Part shown: piece after piece, positions 1 to 9,865 of the stretch
Layout of the letters: each line of letters opens with the position of its first letter
Position numbering within the stretch: the first letter of the stretch is position 1
Source: Sperchopsis tessellata
Lineage: Eukaryota > Arthropoda > Insecta > Coleoptera > Hydrophilidae
Direction of reading: 5' to 3'
Assembly: GCA_033557685.1 (NCBI GenBank)
Contig: JAWQRN010000258.1
Location: 1-32,801, forward strand
Length of the DNA: 32,801 bases
The notes under the pieces: model-generated
Database searches by the model: none
The model's input: the letters and a program-made list of their open reading frames with translations, nothing else
Told to the model about the DNA's origin: nothing
Program-made: the position numbers and the translations under genes

Positions 1-1000
1 AACCTGACGATTTTTTCTATTTTGATAAGTGTATTATTCAATATCTGTACTGTATTTACACTAGACATATAATTAATCAAGAAATCTATTCATTGATATG
101 CGTAGTACCTACCTAGGTAATTTTGTACTGCATGCTTACATAAAATGTACAATTTACTAAAAGGAAGGCAAATACCTACTGGAGTTGCCTACCTACTGTA
201 GTTTTCAATAGGTAATATCATCGACATCATATTTAAGACAGTATCTTTACAGGAGGTGAATCTATGTGAATGCTAACTGCTGGAGAATAATTTAACATTT
301 ACTTCATGAGACCTCTGATCCAAATGCGATGTTTGCAGACACAATGATTTGGATCTCGGTGTCCGTCTTTGCTATCACGCCACATTCGATCAGGTAATTT
401 GCCTTGATAATTGCCGATCCCTCAAGAAATGGTCCCTTGAAATCATCCACATAATATCAACAATATCAACCGCTGGCTCAAACATTATGGAAAATTAATT
501 AAATTTAAGCACTTTATCATACGTATCACGCAATGTAAACAATGCAATCTATCCTTTATCTGATGGCCATTTTGGATTCGATGCTAGTGCCCCTAGGTTA
601 CTTTTAATTGCCAATTAGCTTAAGCATTCTTTCTAAACGTAGAAATGCAATCGATAACACTAATTTTCACAGAAACACATATTTCTATTTAATAAGGGGA
701 TCATCTGTAGGCAGTATTTGTAATCTGTACACTCATTTGAAAGCTTGCTCTTCAGATATATAAACTTCTTAACTTACTCATGTTTTTTAATTTAATGTTA
801 TGTTCTCACTACATATCACATTCTCAAACACCAAGAGTTCAGTTACATACACATTTACGTTCACGACCATATCACTGCATCATCAGTGTAAATTTAAATA
901 TTCACTTTACAAAAATATATTTTTATACTACTCTCATTGAAATCTTAAGCATGGTACAACAAAATAAGTAGCATAATATGTATATAAACTGGGTACATAC
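1..1000. other. Left-edge spacer, no confident gene
   Basis: AT-rich DNA with no complete gene. The minus strand from about 450 down to 304 has a short open stretch of about 47 codons ending in TGA. Its composition looks protein-like, but I recognise no family and see no clear splice sites, so it may be chance or a relic. If the tentative gene at 1001-1242 is real, its next exon should lie in or beyond this stretch. I could not find it. Confidence 0.4.
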
Positions 1001-1242
1001 TGTCTTTTATATATTTAATAATTTCTTCGTGGTCTGGTGTTAAGTTTTCTTCGTGTCGATGGTGGTTGTGAACTTTCTTTGTGACATTTTGGAAGACTGG
1101 TTTGGGATCACTGAAACATACAGCCCATTAACAGGCAACACGCAGGAACCATGTCAAACTTACTTGTTCCCATCGTTATAGTCATTCTCCGAAGATTTGT
1201 TCTTTAAATGATCTCTAAAATTATCCAAATTTTGTGATATAC
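1001..1242 (-). CDS. Two internal exons of an unidentified gene, possibly MCRIP/FAM195-like
   Basis: Two minus-strand exons can be read. Exon A is 1242-1164: a pyrimidine-rich acceptor ending ttcag, 25 whole codons, then a GTAAGT donor. Exon B is 1110-1001: a tttcag acceptor, 36 whole codons, then a GTATGT donor. The phases match: A ends with two codon bases and B supplies the third. The spliced peptide contains DPKPVFQNVTKK, a His-rich stretch (VHNHHRHEE) and LTPDHEEIIKYIKD. The PxHEExxxxI pattern after a basic N-terminal part recalls MCRIP1/2 (FAM195) proteins, small ERK- and CtBP-linked stress-granule proteins. That link is inferred from one short motif. The start exon and the downstream exons were not found, so the gene is partial or extends past the left edge. 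Confidence 0.42.
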
Positions 1243-1456
1243 CTGAAAGAAATTGTGAGTGTACATACATTTTTTAAATGGCACAAGCTATGATAAGTCT
1301 TTAAGGAGTAGTAAGAAATTATGAAATCAAGAGGATATACTGAAAAGATAAACAAATATTACCGTAGGTAACAGTTTGATATGTGAAGGTTGCACATATT
1401 GTAACTAAATAACGAATTTCTCTGGGCAACAAAAACTGTACAAGGATTTTGTGTAG

Positions 1457-1660
1457 CGTAGAACAACAGTACTTAATTTGGGGGTATTATTCGGGATTCC
1501 CTTAAAGGATTTGAGACTTAGATGTTATACACTTAAAGGTGATGTAACCTTACCTCTCCTTGCAGTTTTAGCCACAATTTTACTGGGACCTTTAACGTTA
1601 TACATTTACGTTATGCGAACAGCTAATGATTTTGAGATTGTAAAAGCTTTCGGCAAATGA
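1457..1660 (+). CDS. Short ORF with one hydrophobic segment, uncertain
   Basis: An open frame runs from just after an in-frame TAG at 1454 to a TGA ending at 1660. It has no ATG until near its end, so it could only be a 3' exon; a TAG at 1459-1461 could serve as an acceptor. The peptide has one membrane-like stretch (LPLLAVLATILLGPLTLYIY) and ends VKAFGK. An AATAAA lies about 120 bases after the stop, which would suit a real 3' end. I recognise no family, and chance is a serious alternative. Confidence 0.2.
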   Translation, partial: RRTTVLNLGVLFGIPLKDLRLRCYTLKGDVTLPLLAVLATILLGPLTLYIYVMRTANDFEIVKAFGK

Positions 1661-2192
1661 AATTAACCGATTTGTCTTTTTTGACTTTTGACTTCGTTTC
1701 GAGCACGTGTGGTATTATGGATAGAAAGTATGTTGCTTTCTCTTTCTATAATTTTTACATACGGAATTCGATCATAAAAAATAAACAGTAAAAATAATTT
1801 GTGTTGAATCATATGCTTGATTCTTTATTTTATAGTTAATTACAGTTCATTTCGTTTATTGAAATTCCATTAATTTAAAATATAAATTAAGTCTGTGACG
1901 AACTAGGGATTTTCTTATCTTTAGGAATATTTTGAATTTCAAAACCTAAAATGATCTTATTCTTCTTCTGAATTGGCCACAGTAGGTTGTTTTAACCACG
2001 AACAAAATATTTATTTTTTGCTTGTGATATATCATGAACTGCGGCAGATTCTACAAGTGGTTTTATAAGTATGTAGAATTGTTACCTTAACTAATCTGCG
2101 AATATAATTTAAACGTACCTTGATCAAGAAAGATGTATCATCAGCTTTCAGGATCGTTTTAGGTACAGATCCTTGTGGGACGTCTCTTGCAA
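1661..2192. other. Spacer, nothing recognised
   Basis: AT-rich sequence with no credible coding frame. It contains the AATAAA near 1781 mentioned with the preceding ORF. Nothing else stands out. Confidence 0.4.
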
Positions 2193-2833
2193 TTAGGGGG
2201 TATTCTAGTCTAGAATTTTGAAAAGATCGATTTTTTTTCTTTCATATTTTCAAAGTGTAGACTTTCAAAAATATATCCTCCAAAGGAATTTTCAAAATTC
2301 CAATTATTTACGGAGTTATAGCTATTTTAGTGACGGCAACTAAACCGGTCCTTTACTTTGCTCAAATCTTTAAACGCGTTTTTCTTGAAACTACTTTTTT
2401 CAACACGGTTGACATGATATCTCAAGTTCTAATGAACAGATTTACTTGAAATTTGATATGTACCTTCTCTATATAACCCTCCACTATGTTTAAAAAATTA
2501 AAAACTGTAAAAGAAAAGGCAAAGACTGACTTTTTTTCAGTCGCCATGTTGTGAAAAATGTATTTTTTTTTTCTCTGAGGTAGGGGCTATAACGACATCC
2601 TTACTAATGAAGAATCTTTTTTTTTGTTTCAGACGACTAGAAGGGTTGGAATCCTGTCAACCAGGTTTTTTACCACCCACTTTACCAGCTTGTAACTTTT
2701 TGAATTTTTTTTTGTGTATTCTTAAAACATCAATATCTGGTAAAAAAATTTATAGCAAAAATATGTTTTGTTTTTTTTAGCGAACTTAAAAAAACGTCAA
2801 AAATTTGTGCCTCTAGACTAGAATACCCCCTTA
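2193..2833. mobile_element. PIF/Harbinger-type MITE, 635 bp
   Basis: The element is bounded by perfect 19-bp terminal inverted repeats, GGGGGTATTCTAGTCTAGA at 2196-2214 and its reverse complement at 2812-2830. The trinucleotide TTA lies directly outside each end (2193-2195 and 2831-2833). A 3-bp TWA target duplication with G-rich inverted termini is the signature of the PIF/Harbinger superfamily. The interior is T-rich and has no transposase frame, so the copy is non-autonomous. Superfamily assignment rests on the duplication and termini only. Confidence 0.75.
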
Positions 2834-2908
2834 AAGCCTTGCAGACTGCATAGCTCTCCAATAAGTCTAGTGATATTAGATAGTATTATCTCATGAACAG
2901 TGCTTGAT

Positions 2909-3000
2909 AACTTCAGGTTTTCCGGGAAATATTGGCTTTTCTATATTCCGATGTTTTATCCACCGTTGCAGAGGTCATCATCAAGACATTTAGCTCTAAG
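2909..3000 (+). repeat. Solo arm of a foldback repeat family
   Basis: This stretch begins CTTCAGGTTTTCCGGGA and continues through 'ccgatgttttatccaccgttgcagaggtcat'. It matches the terminal arm of the elements at 4839-5357 and 12035-12335. No opposing arm is visible nearby, so it is a truncated or solo copy. Confidence 0.6.
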
Positions 3001-3796
3001 AAGGGCTAAGTAATGACTGGCATGTAACTCTCTGAAAGGCTAGTCATAAATTATCGGTTAGTTATTTTTTAACTGAATTATTTATATATAACTAGCACAC
3101 AATGAAAAAATAAAGCACGTCTTTTTACATTGTATGAAAAGTGTGCAGTGCAGTGCAGTGTGCAAAGACAGAGATCAGTTTAAAAAAATGACTCCAGAAC
3201 AAATAAACAAAGTGAAGGGATCAGTATTTCCAAAGCCGATTGATGATGTAAAGTTGTATAATAAAGACTATTGACGTATGCGTATGGAGCCAAAATAGAG
3301 GTGCTATATTCAAATAAGGTTTATGACAAATGCTAAGTGCCTCTCTGTTCAAGAGCAGGTGTTGGTTTTAAATCATTCCATAAATTCTACAAATAAGTTT
3401 AGAATTGTACTCAGATTTTTTTTGGAAATTAAATTTGTAAGAATAAAATTCTAGTTTTCTTTCTAATGGTTCCATGTAGAACTAAAAAATTGGAAAAAAC
3501 AAATGGAAAACAAATTTTTTACAATTATTCATTATCATTTTATACATTAATTCTGTTAAATTCAACGTAAATTCATTTTTTACATTAACTCCTTTGCCAG
3601 ACAATATTTTAGCGGACATTTTCAGACAGCTGTTGATGAGAATGAGCTATTGGTGCGGAACTCTCATCAATAATAATCTTGTGATATATTCGATCGAGGA
3701 GGCAGATAGTTACTTAAATCTCGGCAGAACTTGGAATTTCAGAGCATCCATCAAATAACTGGAACATACTGATGGTGATTATGTTGCGGTATTATG
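3001..3796. other. Spacer with a GTGCA microsatellite and a short coding-like scrap
   Basis: Near 3145-3165 there is a short tandem of GTGCA units. Just after it, about 3170-3273, one frame reads MTPEQINKVKGSVFPKP and a little more before a stop. It looks protein-like but I cannot assign it, and it may be a relic of a transposon gene. The remainder is AT-rich and featureless. Confidence 0.3.
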
Positions 3797-3890
3797 CCGT
3801 GCAAGCCCTAAACCGAGAACGATGGAGAGAGGTGGTGGAGTAGGCCAAGACCCATAGAAGGTTGTTGCGTCACAGAAAGAAGAAGACGAT
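3797..3890 (+). mobile_element. LINE 3' end remnant
   Basis: One frame reads AVQALNRERWREVVE, a stop, then AKTHRRLLRHRKKKT. The 'A-x-DR/NR-x-x-WR-x-x-V-x-x-A' pattern is typical of the extreme C-terminus of many insect non-LTR retrotransposon polyproteins, where it follows the endonuclease and RT regions. Only this tail is recognisable. The internal stop shows decay. Confidence 0.45.
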
Positions 3891-4838
3891 GGTGATTATG
3901 ATGTTAAGTATTTAATTTTTTTAATTGTTCAAATCGTATACTTCTCTAATCAAAAAGTCCGTACCTATTTGAGAAGTAAATATAATTTTTATAAATACCA
4001 AACAAATGAGCTCACATATAACACACATTTGTTTGTTCTCCACAACGTTCCATCGTAGTTTGTTGAAATTTTCTATTCGATCAATTTGATATCCTAGGAA
4101 TCGAAAGTTGAGAAGGTCATGTAAAGCTGCAGTAGTTTCACTTTTAAATGTAAAAATGTTTAAAATTCGGCTGGTTTACTTAAATATTCGTTTTGAAATC
4201 ATTTTTTTCTCAAATAAAATTAATTAGGTATTTTAAAATAGTGAAGTTGCGCAATACTTTATTGAGTATTATTTTATCTTTAGAGTGAAAGTGGTTATAC
4301 TTTGTGTGTGTACAAAGAAGAATTATTAAATAAGCTATTTGTTAAAGTAAATATTGCCATTATTTATTTATTAACTGCTACTTATTCTCGTTAATTATTG
4401 GAGGAGAATCTTCGTATTTAAGTGATCTGTTTTTTACATAACCTCATTCTCTCTGTGCAGTTTTTATTTTACCGAAAGTAATGGTTTATTACATAATTTT
4501 CTTACAAGATAACCAGTTAATGAATAGTGTTACATAACTCTTGAAGTAAATTCCATTAAATGTGGGTTTTAAAAAAATGTCGAAAGGTCAAGCAATAACA
4601 AATGTTTTTAACAGATTTGTAAACATAGGGAACTACTGCTACTGGTAAAAACATATTGCTTTTTTAAAATTTTTATTTTAAACAATTCTGGTACTGACAC
4701 TATTGTTTGAACAAATCAATATGTTTTTATCGGGAACTACTTTTACTAGTTAACATCCATTCAGTATTGTTTTATAATCTAAATCTAATCACAACTGACT
4801 TGTTATTATACTAAAAAGCCTAATCTATCACAGTAGGT
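3891..4838. other. Spacer, nothing coding recognised
   Basis: AT-rich DNA. A small inverted repeat is visible: 'ggtaaaaacatattg' near 4644 and a near-complement 'caatatgttttta' near 4718, about 60 bases apart, a possible relic of a small foldback element. No gene seen. Confidence 0.4.
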
Positions 4839-5357
4839 ATCTTCAGGTTTTCCGGGAGATAACCGTGTGTTGGTTTTTGTTTTTGCCGACGTTTTGCCCG
4901 CCTTTGCAGGGGACATTTTATTCTATAACTAGCACTTGTGAGAGCTACATGTTATTCTATTATTTGCACTCTTTAGAGCTGGTCAGCACCTACATCTAGC
5001 ACTTTTCAGCTCTTAAAAATGCTAATTATAAATTGCCATGTAGGTTTGAAAAGTGCTAGTTGTAGGTGCCGACCAGCTCTAAAAAGTGCTAATAATAGAA
5101 TAACATGTAGTTCTCAAAAGTGCTAGTCAAGAAATAAAAGGACTTTCGTAGTTTACCGGCTTATATATATAGCGTGGTTGGGCACCAATAGGAAGCCTTC
5201 TTAATGCAATGCGTAGATTTATTTTCAGAGCTACATGGTAATTTATAATAAACACTTTTAAGAGCTACATGTCTTGATATTGTCCCCTGCAACGGTGGAC
5301 GAAACGTCTGTAAAAACAAAAGCCAACACACGTTTATCTCCCGGAAAACCTAGGTAT
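4839..5357. mobile_element. Foldback/MITE element just upstream of the NRK gene
   Basis: The outer arms are inverted repeats of about 100 bp. The left arm starts ATCTTCAGGTTTTCCGGGAG at 4839. The right arm, read in reverse from about 5357, carries the same 'ttttccgggagataa…gtgttgg' and 'gacgtttcgtccaccgttgcaggggaca' blocks. AGGTAT occurs at both outer edges. Inside lies a second, strong inverted repeat (about 4926-5021 against 5045-5125) built from 'ctagcactt…gagctacatg' subrepeats. There is no coding frame. It ends only about 40 bases before the NRK start codon, so it must sit in that gene's 5' UTR, promoter or leader intron. Confidence 0.75.
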
Positions 5358-5397
5358 TTGAAGTTAAACATGTATCCCTTTTTTAGTTTTGACAACC

Positions 5398-6042
5398 ATG
5401 GCTGAACCTTGGCTGATACTTGGAATTAGTGGAGTTACATGCGGAGGCAAGACTACTCTAGCAGCGGAACTGAACAAAATATTTCCAAAAAGTAAGGTCT
5501 TGAATCAAGATGAGTACTTTTTACCCGTGGAGGATCCCCGGCACACATGGGTTCCAGAATTGAAGCACATAAATTTCGAACTTCTAACTGCTCTAGACAT
5601 GGCAAGAATGGTTGAAGACATTAAAACCACTGTGGGCAACAGAGAAGTCCCAAACATAAATAGGAAGAATCACGTCGTGGAATTTAGCACGTCCACAATG
5701 TCTCGAGCGGAGCTTCAGCGGTTAGCCAATCAAAGGATGAAGAAATCGTCTATTAATATACTTATTGTGGAAGGCTTTTCCGTCTTGAACTATAAGCCGA
5801 TAGACGAACTTTGTGATTTAAAGTACTATTTCACTTTAGGTAAAATAGAATGTTACAAAAGGCGATTGACAAGGGTGTATGAACCCCCAGATTGTCCTGG
5901 ATACTTTGATGATTGCGTGTGGCCTGAGCATTTAAAGCAATTGGAATATGTTGAGAAAAATGTGCAGCACGTCAAGTGGTTCACGCCTCAAGTCGAGGAT
6001 CCTCTTAGCGAAGTTTTATGTGATCTTATACAGATATTGTAA
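5398..6042 (+). CDS. NMRK: Nicotinamide riboside kinase
   Basis: This is an intact 214-residue protein of the NRK1/NRK2 family. It phosphorylates nicotinamide riboside to nicotinamide mononucleotide with ATP, a cytosolic NAD+ salvage step. Near the N-terminus is the P-loop GISGVTCGGKTTLA, followed by LNQDEYFLP, the conserved acidic segment that contacts the riboside. The middle holds the Walker-B-like strand ILIVEGFSVLNYKP. Toward the C-terminus are the family blocks CYKRRLTRVYEPPDCPGYFDDCVWP and an ending LIQIL. Length fits the family (about 200-230). The ATG at 5398 has a good context (ACCATGG); the upstream in-frame codons are not needed. A polypyrimidine tract ending TTTTTTAG precedes the ATG by about 12 bases, so this may be the second exon after a non-coding leader exon. 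The coding region has no intron and no disabling mutation. A retrocopy that stayed functional is possible but not shown. Confidence 0.93.
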   Translation: MAEPWLILGISGVTCGGKTTLAAELNKIFPKSKVLNQDEYFLPVEDPRHTWVPELKHINFELLTALDMARMVEDIKTTVGNREVPNINRKNHVVEFSTSTMSRAELQRLANQRMKKSSINILIVEGFSVLNYKPIDELCDLKYYFTLGKIECYKRRLTRVYEPPDCPGYFDDCVWPEHLKQLEYVEKNVQHVKWFTPQVEDPLSEVLCDLIQIL

Positions 6043-6299
6043 TGGTAAATTTTTTTTTGATATTAGTATAATTTTTTATGTCAGGTGCACATTATATAAC
6101 TTAATTATAATAGAAGTGGTCTTAACTGACTTGATCGAGACTGGCTGACACGCAGTTTCTCAAACAATCTGTAAACGTGAAAGATCGGAAAAATTACGCA
6201 TACATGAAACTTACTTCTAAAACAAAATATCAACATAACAAATGTACTATCAATATAACAAAAACATTTATTTGGTGAAATCTTTAATTTCATGTTGTC
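6043..6299. other. NRK 3' flank
   Basis: AT-rich sequence after the NRK stop codon. I see no canonical AATAAA within about 200 bases, so the polyadenylation site is not defined here. Confidence 0.3.
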
Positions 6300-6775
6300 T
6301 AGAAATTCGATTGTTCACTCCATATTCCCTCCACACCATTCATTATTGTTTCAGGCAGTTGTTTAGTATAAGTTAAAAATACGTATAAAGCATCTTTAGG
6401 TACTTCTTGTCCAAGTTTTGGCTTTTCATTTTCTTTAATCGTTTCTGTTTCCTCATTTTCTTTTATTTCTGACACAAATTCTATAATGTCCGTGTTCTAA
6501 TGCATCGCACAATTTAGCCATTAATAAATGTAGTCCTTCTTTTCTTTCAATTTGTCCCATTTCATTTAGTAAATTTTGTTCATCCTATAGTTTTCTCTTT
6601 TCAGTGAGATTGTTCCATACTCTGGATTAAGGATTTTACATATGGAGGTAAACACAATGCTATTATTTCACTTCTCACTAGTTCTTTGCAAATAGGATGT
6701 GCCGAGGCATTGTCCTTTAAAAGAATTGCCTTTTTAGGTAAATTTATTGAATGTAGCATAATTGGCAGATGAACT
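6300..6775 (-). pseudogene. Tigger/pogo-like transposase relic
   Basis: Read on the minus strand from about 6770, broken frames give LPKKAILLKDNASAHP, then ELVRSEIIALCLPPYVKSL, then IQSMEQ. This corresponds to the 'LLLDNAPSHP … FLPPNVTSLIQPMDQ' block around the second catalytic Asp of pogo/Tigger/jerky-type DDE transposases (Tc1-mariner superfamily). Downstream is a Lys/Glu-rich, stop-ridden tail. Several stops and frame changes rule out function. No terminal repeats were found, so only the C-terminal half of the transposase is left. Confidence 0.65.
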
Positions 6776-6999
6776 TAGCGCATCGGCTAATGCGGTGAGT
6801 CTATTAAACGAAAGTTGGTTAAGAGGATTTCTACGGTAGTGCTGACAGATTTGCAATCGCGTTATTTTTATTGCATTTTACTTGTTTGTTAGGTTAGACG
6901 TAGTATCTCTTAATAAAATAAACTGTGAATATATAAACAATTGAATTCAAAATATTCAGATTAATCTTATAAATCTCTACAGAAATGTATTAGGGTCAA

Positions 7000-9660
7000 T
7001 TCATATCAAGTCAACCAATTTAACTTGAAAAGGTTGCTGGCAAATTTTTTTTATTCTTTTTACCTATGTTTGTACTATAATCAAAGAGTTTGAAACAGGT
7101 ATTCATTAAATTTTTAGATGCTCATTTTTTTTTTTAGTAGCCATTTTATACAGGTGCATCTGCTTATTTTGCGTTATACAGAGGTTTTTGTTAAACTCTG
7201 TAGCTTCTTGGTTTTTTAAGATATTGAGTTCAAATAAAAACTATATTAAAGAGCATAAAATGTACAACATTTTATGTTTAGTGTATATTTAGCCCTACTT
7301 AATTCTAAATGAACAAAAAAAAAATGGTAAATGTTAAGGTTTTCAAAATAAAAATCTTCTCTTTTGAAATTAAAAATTTTAAAGAAAAAACTAAGACTCA
7401 CCTTTCATTTTTTTCTGGATAGAGTCTTTATAGTATACTACTTCCCAAAAAAGTTTCAGGCTTGAGAGTCACATTTTATAATGGGTCTTCAAATATTGTG
7501 GTTTGTCTAAAATCGGGTATTTTCAACCTGAAATATCTCAGAAGGGACACACTTGAAAAATCCAAAATTTTCACAAAACATTCATTAATTCTGTTGTAAT
7601 AAGTGGTTAACATTTCATCACTGAGACTTTATTAGTTTTTGAGTTAGAAATTTTTAAAAACAGCTAAAATTTCAAGAAGCGCTATGAAGTGCAGATATAA
7701 ATTTGTTTGTAGTAAAAATCTAAATAACACATAAGTATTTTTATTTACACATTTTTATTTATTTATTGTTCACAATCTTAACAAAAGAAAAAACACAGTT
7801 TGTTTTATATTGTTATTTCATAGCTGCTCTTAATAAATCGTCGTAAAAAGTTGACTAATTGTTGCACACATTTTTTCACTGATGTTGAAACTACGACCTG
7901 TAGCAGTTGTGAATTCTGTTTGAGTCAGTTTCCGCAGTACCTTACTGATTGGCACCCACACTTAGTCATTCATGTGAACAAAGAGGTGTTTCTCCGCTGT
8001 ATCCTCAATTCTCTAGATCCACCCATTTATTGTCGTAAATGCAAGCTACTGTATCATTTTTTTCAAATGAAAATACACTATGGTCTAGAAGTACTGAAGT
8101 GTTTATCTGTGTTTGACTTAGAGGTACAAATCTATGATAGGATGTTGTCTGTGGTATTCATATGCAAGTATCAAACATCTTCTGTAATTTCATGCTGTTT
8201 TATTGAACTTTATCTGATGTTACATAGATAAAATGTATGCCTAGTACAATATCAAGACAAAACCTGTACATCTCTTCAGCTGTTAAAATTTGATTGCTAT
8301 ATGATTGCTGCAAGCTAGCCTTGTCACAGCTCTTTTTGTGGAACTACCAATTCCATCACAAGTGTTCTCCAACTCCGCTCAACTTCAAAATTAGTCTTGT
8401 GGTGACAAATGTTGCTTTTTTTTTGTTTTTATATTGGCTGCTGTCACCATCACTAAATAGATTATTTTTTTTACTTTTGGTGCTACTTTCTTAGCTTCTT
8501 CAACGAAATATTTTTGAAAAGTAAGTACAGGAGCAGTACTGTGGTCCAAGTTGTCACTTATAACACAAGATTTTGCAGTAAATCATGTCTTCATCATCCT
8601 GTTTGTAGTAAAACACATAGGGATGTAAGGTTGCTTGTGGATTGGACCAGTGGAAACTTTGAATTTCATCTTGGATGACAAATGTGAAGTTCTCAGCGAA
8701 ATCACATTGCGTTATACAAACATTTTGATAAATTTTCTTTAAGTTCAAATATTTAGACAGCGCTTTTGAAATAAAGTGATGTTAACATTTTTTCAACTAA
8801 GTCCTCAAAAAAATCATCAATAGGCATAACCTGAGTGCTTGATCAGTACTAACCCACTGCATAAAAGTGTCATCATTAGGAAGATCGTCAGTTTCAGTGC
8901 TTAAAAGCTTAAGAAGAAATTCCTTTCCTGGGCAGAACTGACAATTATCGATACATTATATATTCTCGCTATTCTGAGAGTCACAAATCGGATTGTGAAC
9001 TATAAATAAGTTAAAAAAATTGCTTTTTGTTACTAATGTGTTATTTAGATTTTTACTACAAACAATGTAATATCTGCACTTGATAGTGCTTCTTGAAATT
9101 TTAACTTTTTTTAAAAATTTGTAACTCAAAAACTAATATAGTCTCAGTGATGAAATTGTAACCACTTATTACAACACAAATTTTGGATTTTTCAATTGTG
9201 TCCTTTCCGAGATATTTCAGGTCAAAAATACCCGATTTGAGACAAATCGCAATATTAGAAGACCCACTATAAAATGGAAGGTGAGTCTTAGTTTTTTCGT
9301 TAAAATTATTAATTTTAAAAGAGAAGATTTCTATTTTAAAAACCTTAACATTTACCATTTTTTTTTGTTTATTTACAATTAACTGGGGCTAAATTTACAA
9401 TGAACATAAAATGTTGTACATTTTACGCTCTTTAATATAGATGTGTTTGAACTCAATATCTTAAAAAACCAAAAAGCTATAGAGTTTAACGCAAACCGCT
9501 GTAAAATGCAAAATGGCTGACGCACCTGTACAAAATGGCAGCTAAAAAAAATTAGCATTTAAAAAATTAATGAATACTTGTTAACAACTTTCCGAATATA
9601 GTACCAAACATAGGTAAAAAAATAAAAAAAATTTGTCAGTAACCATCATTGGTTGATAAG
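7000..9660 (-). mobile_element. Long-TIR DNA transposon relic with an unnamed protein
   Basis: Two inverted arms of about 620-730 bp (roughly 7005-7735 and 9032-9655) match along their length. For example 'gtagtaaaaatctaaataacaca' lies at the inner edge of both, and 'atggtaaatgttaag' occurs in the left arm with its complement near 9340. The right arm lacks the outermost bases present on the left ('gtcaattcatatcaag'), so it is truncated or diverged and no target duplication could be set. The arms enclose the minus-strand pseudogene described separately. Long inverted repeats around a single gene fit a cut-and-paste DNA transposon, but the superfamily is not clear. Confidence 0.7.
7810..8990 (-). 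pseudogene. Decayed transposon-borne protein, possible transposase
   Basis: Reading the minus strand from about 8985, frames broken by stops and shifts give, in order: a Cys-containing piece (FCPGKEFLLKLLSTETDD), DDTFMQWVSTD, the block CDFAENFTFVIQDEIQSFHW with following SNPQATLHPYVFYYKQDDED, then FSDGDSSQYKN, later IPQTTSYHRFVPLSQTQI, and finally VWVPISKVLRKL with TATGRSFNISEKM at the end. I recall the 'CDFAENYxFxxQ…QSFHWxNxQ…xDGxxSQYKN' pattern from unnamed multi-copy proteins in insect genomes. The acidic residues in CDFAEN and SDGxxSQ could be catalytic in an RNase-H-like fold, but that is inference. Its position between long inverted repeats supports a transposase role. Confidence 0.6.
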
Positions 9661-9713
9661 AAAATAAAAATGGGTAGGCTAAAGAAACACCTAAGTAGTT
9701 TAAAATAAACTTT

Positions 9714-9865
9714 TTACTTGTATCCCGGTTTCAGACCTTCCGTGCCATCTTCAGGACTTTTTAAATAAAAATTGAACTTATACAAATCTTGTAGCAAATT
9801 AAGTACGTGTAATGTCCTGAATATGGGAACTGAAGTTTAAAAACCGGTAAACAAGTAAAAGAATG
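9714..9865. repeat. Short imperfect foldback repeat
   Basis: The sequence 'ttttacttgtatcccggttt' near 9711 is mirrored by 'aaaccggtaaacaagtaaaa' near 9840, about 110 bases apart. 'cttcaggac' near 9770 and 'gtcctgaa' near 9815 extend the symmetry inward. It resembles a small snapback MITE. No coding content. Confidence 0.45.

Noticed and set aside
780..971. 63-codon ORF near the left edge
   Set aside because: No family resemblance, no Kozak-like context and no signal beyond AT-rich chance.
3145..3165. GTGCA tandem as a CRISPR-like or regulatory array
   Set aside because: It is only a few units of a 5-bp microsatellite.
7851..8231. 126-codon plus-strand ORF as a Cys-rich gene
   Set aside because: It is antisense to the decayed transposon protein on the minus strand, whose conserved blocks explain the sequence.
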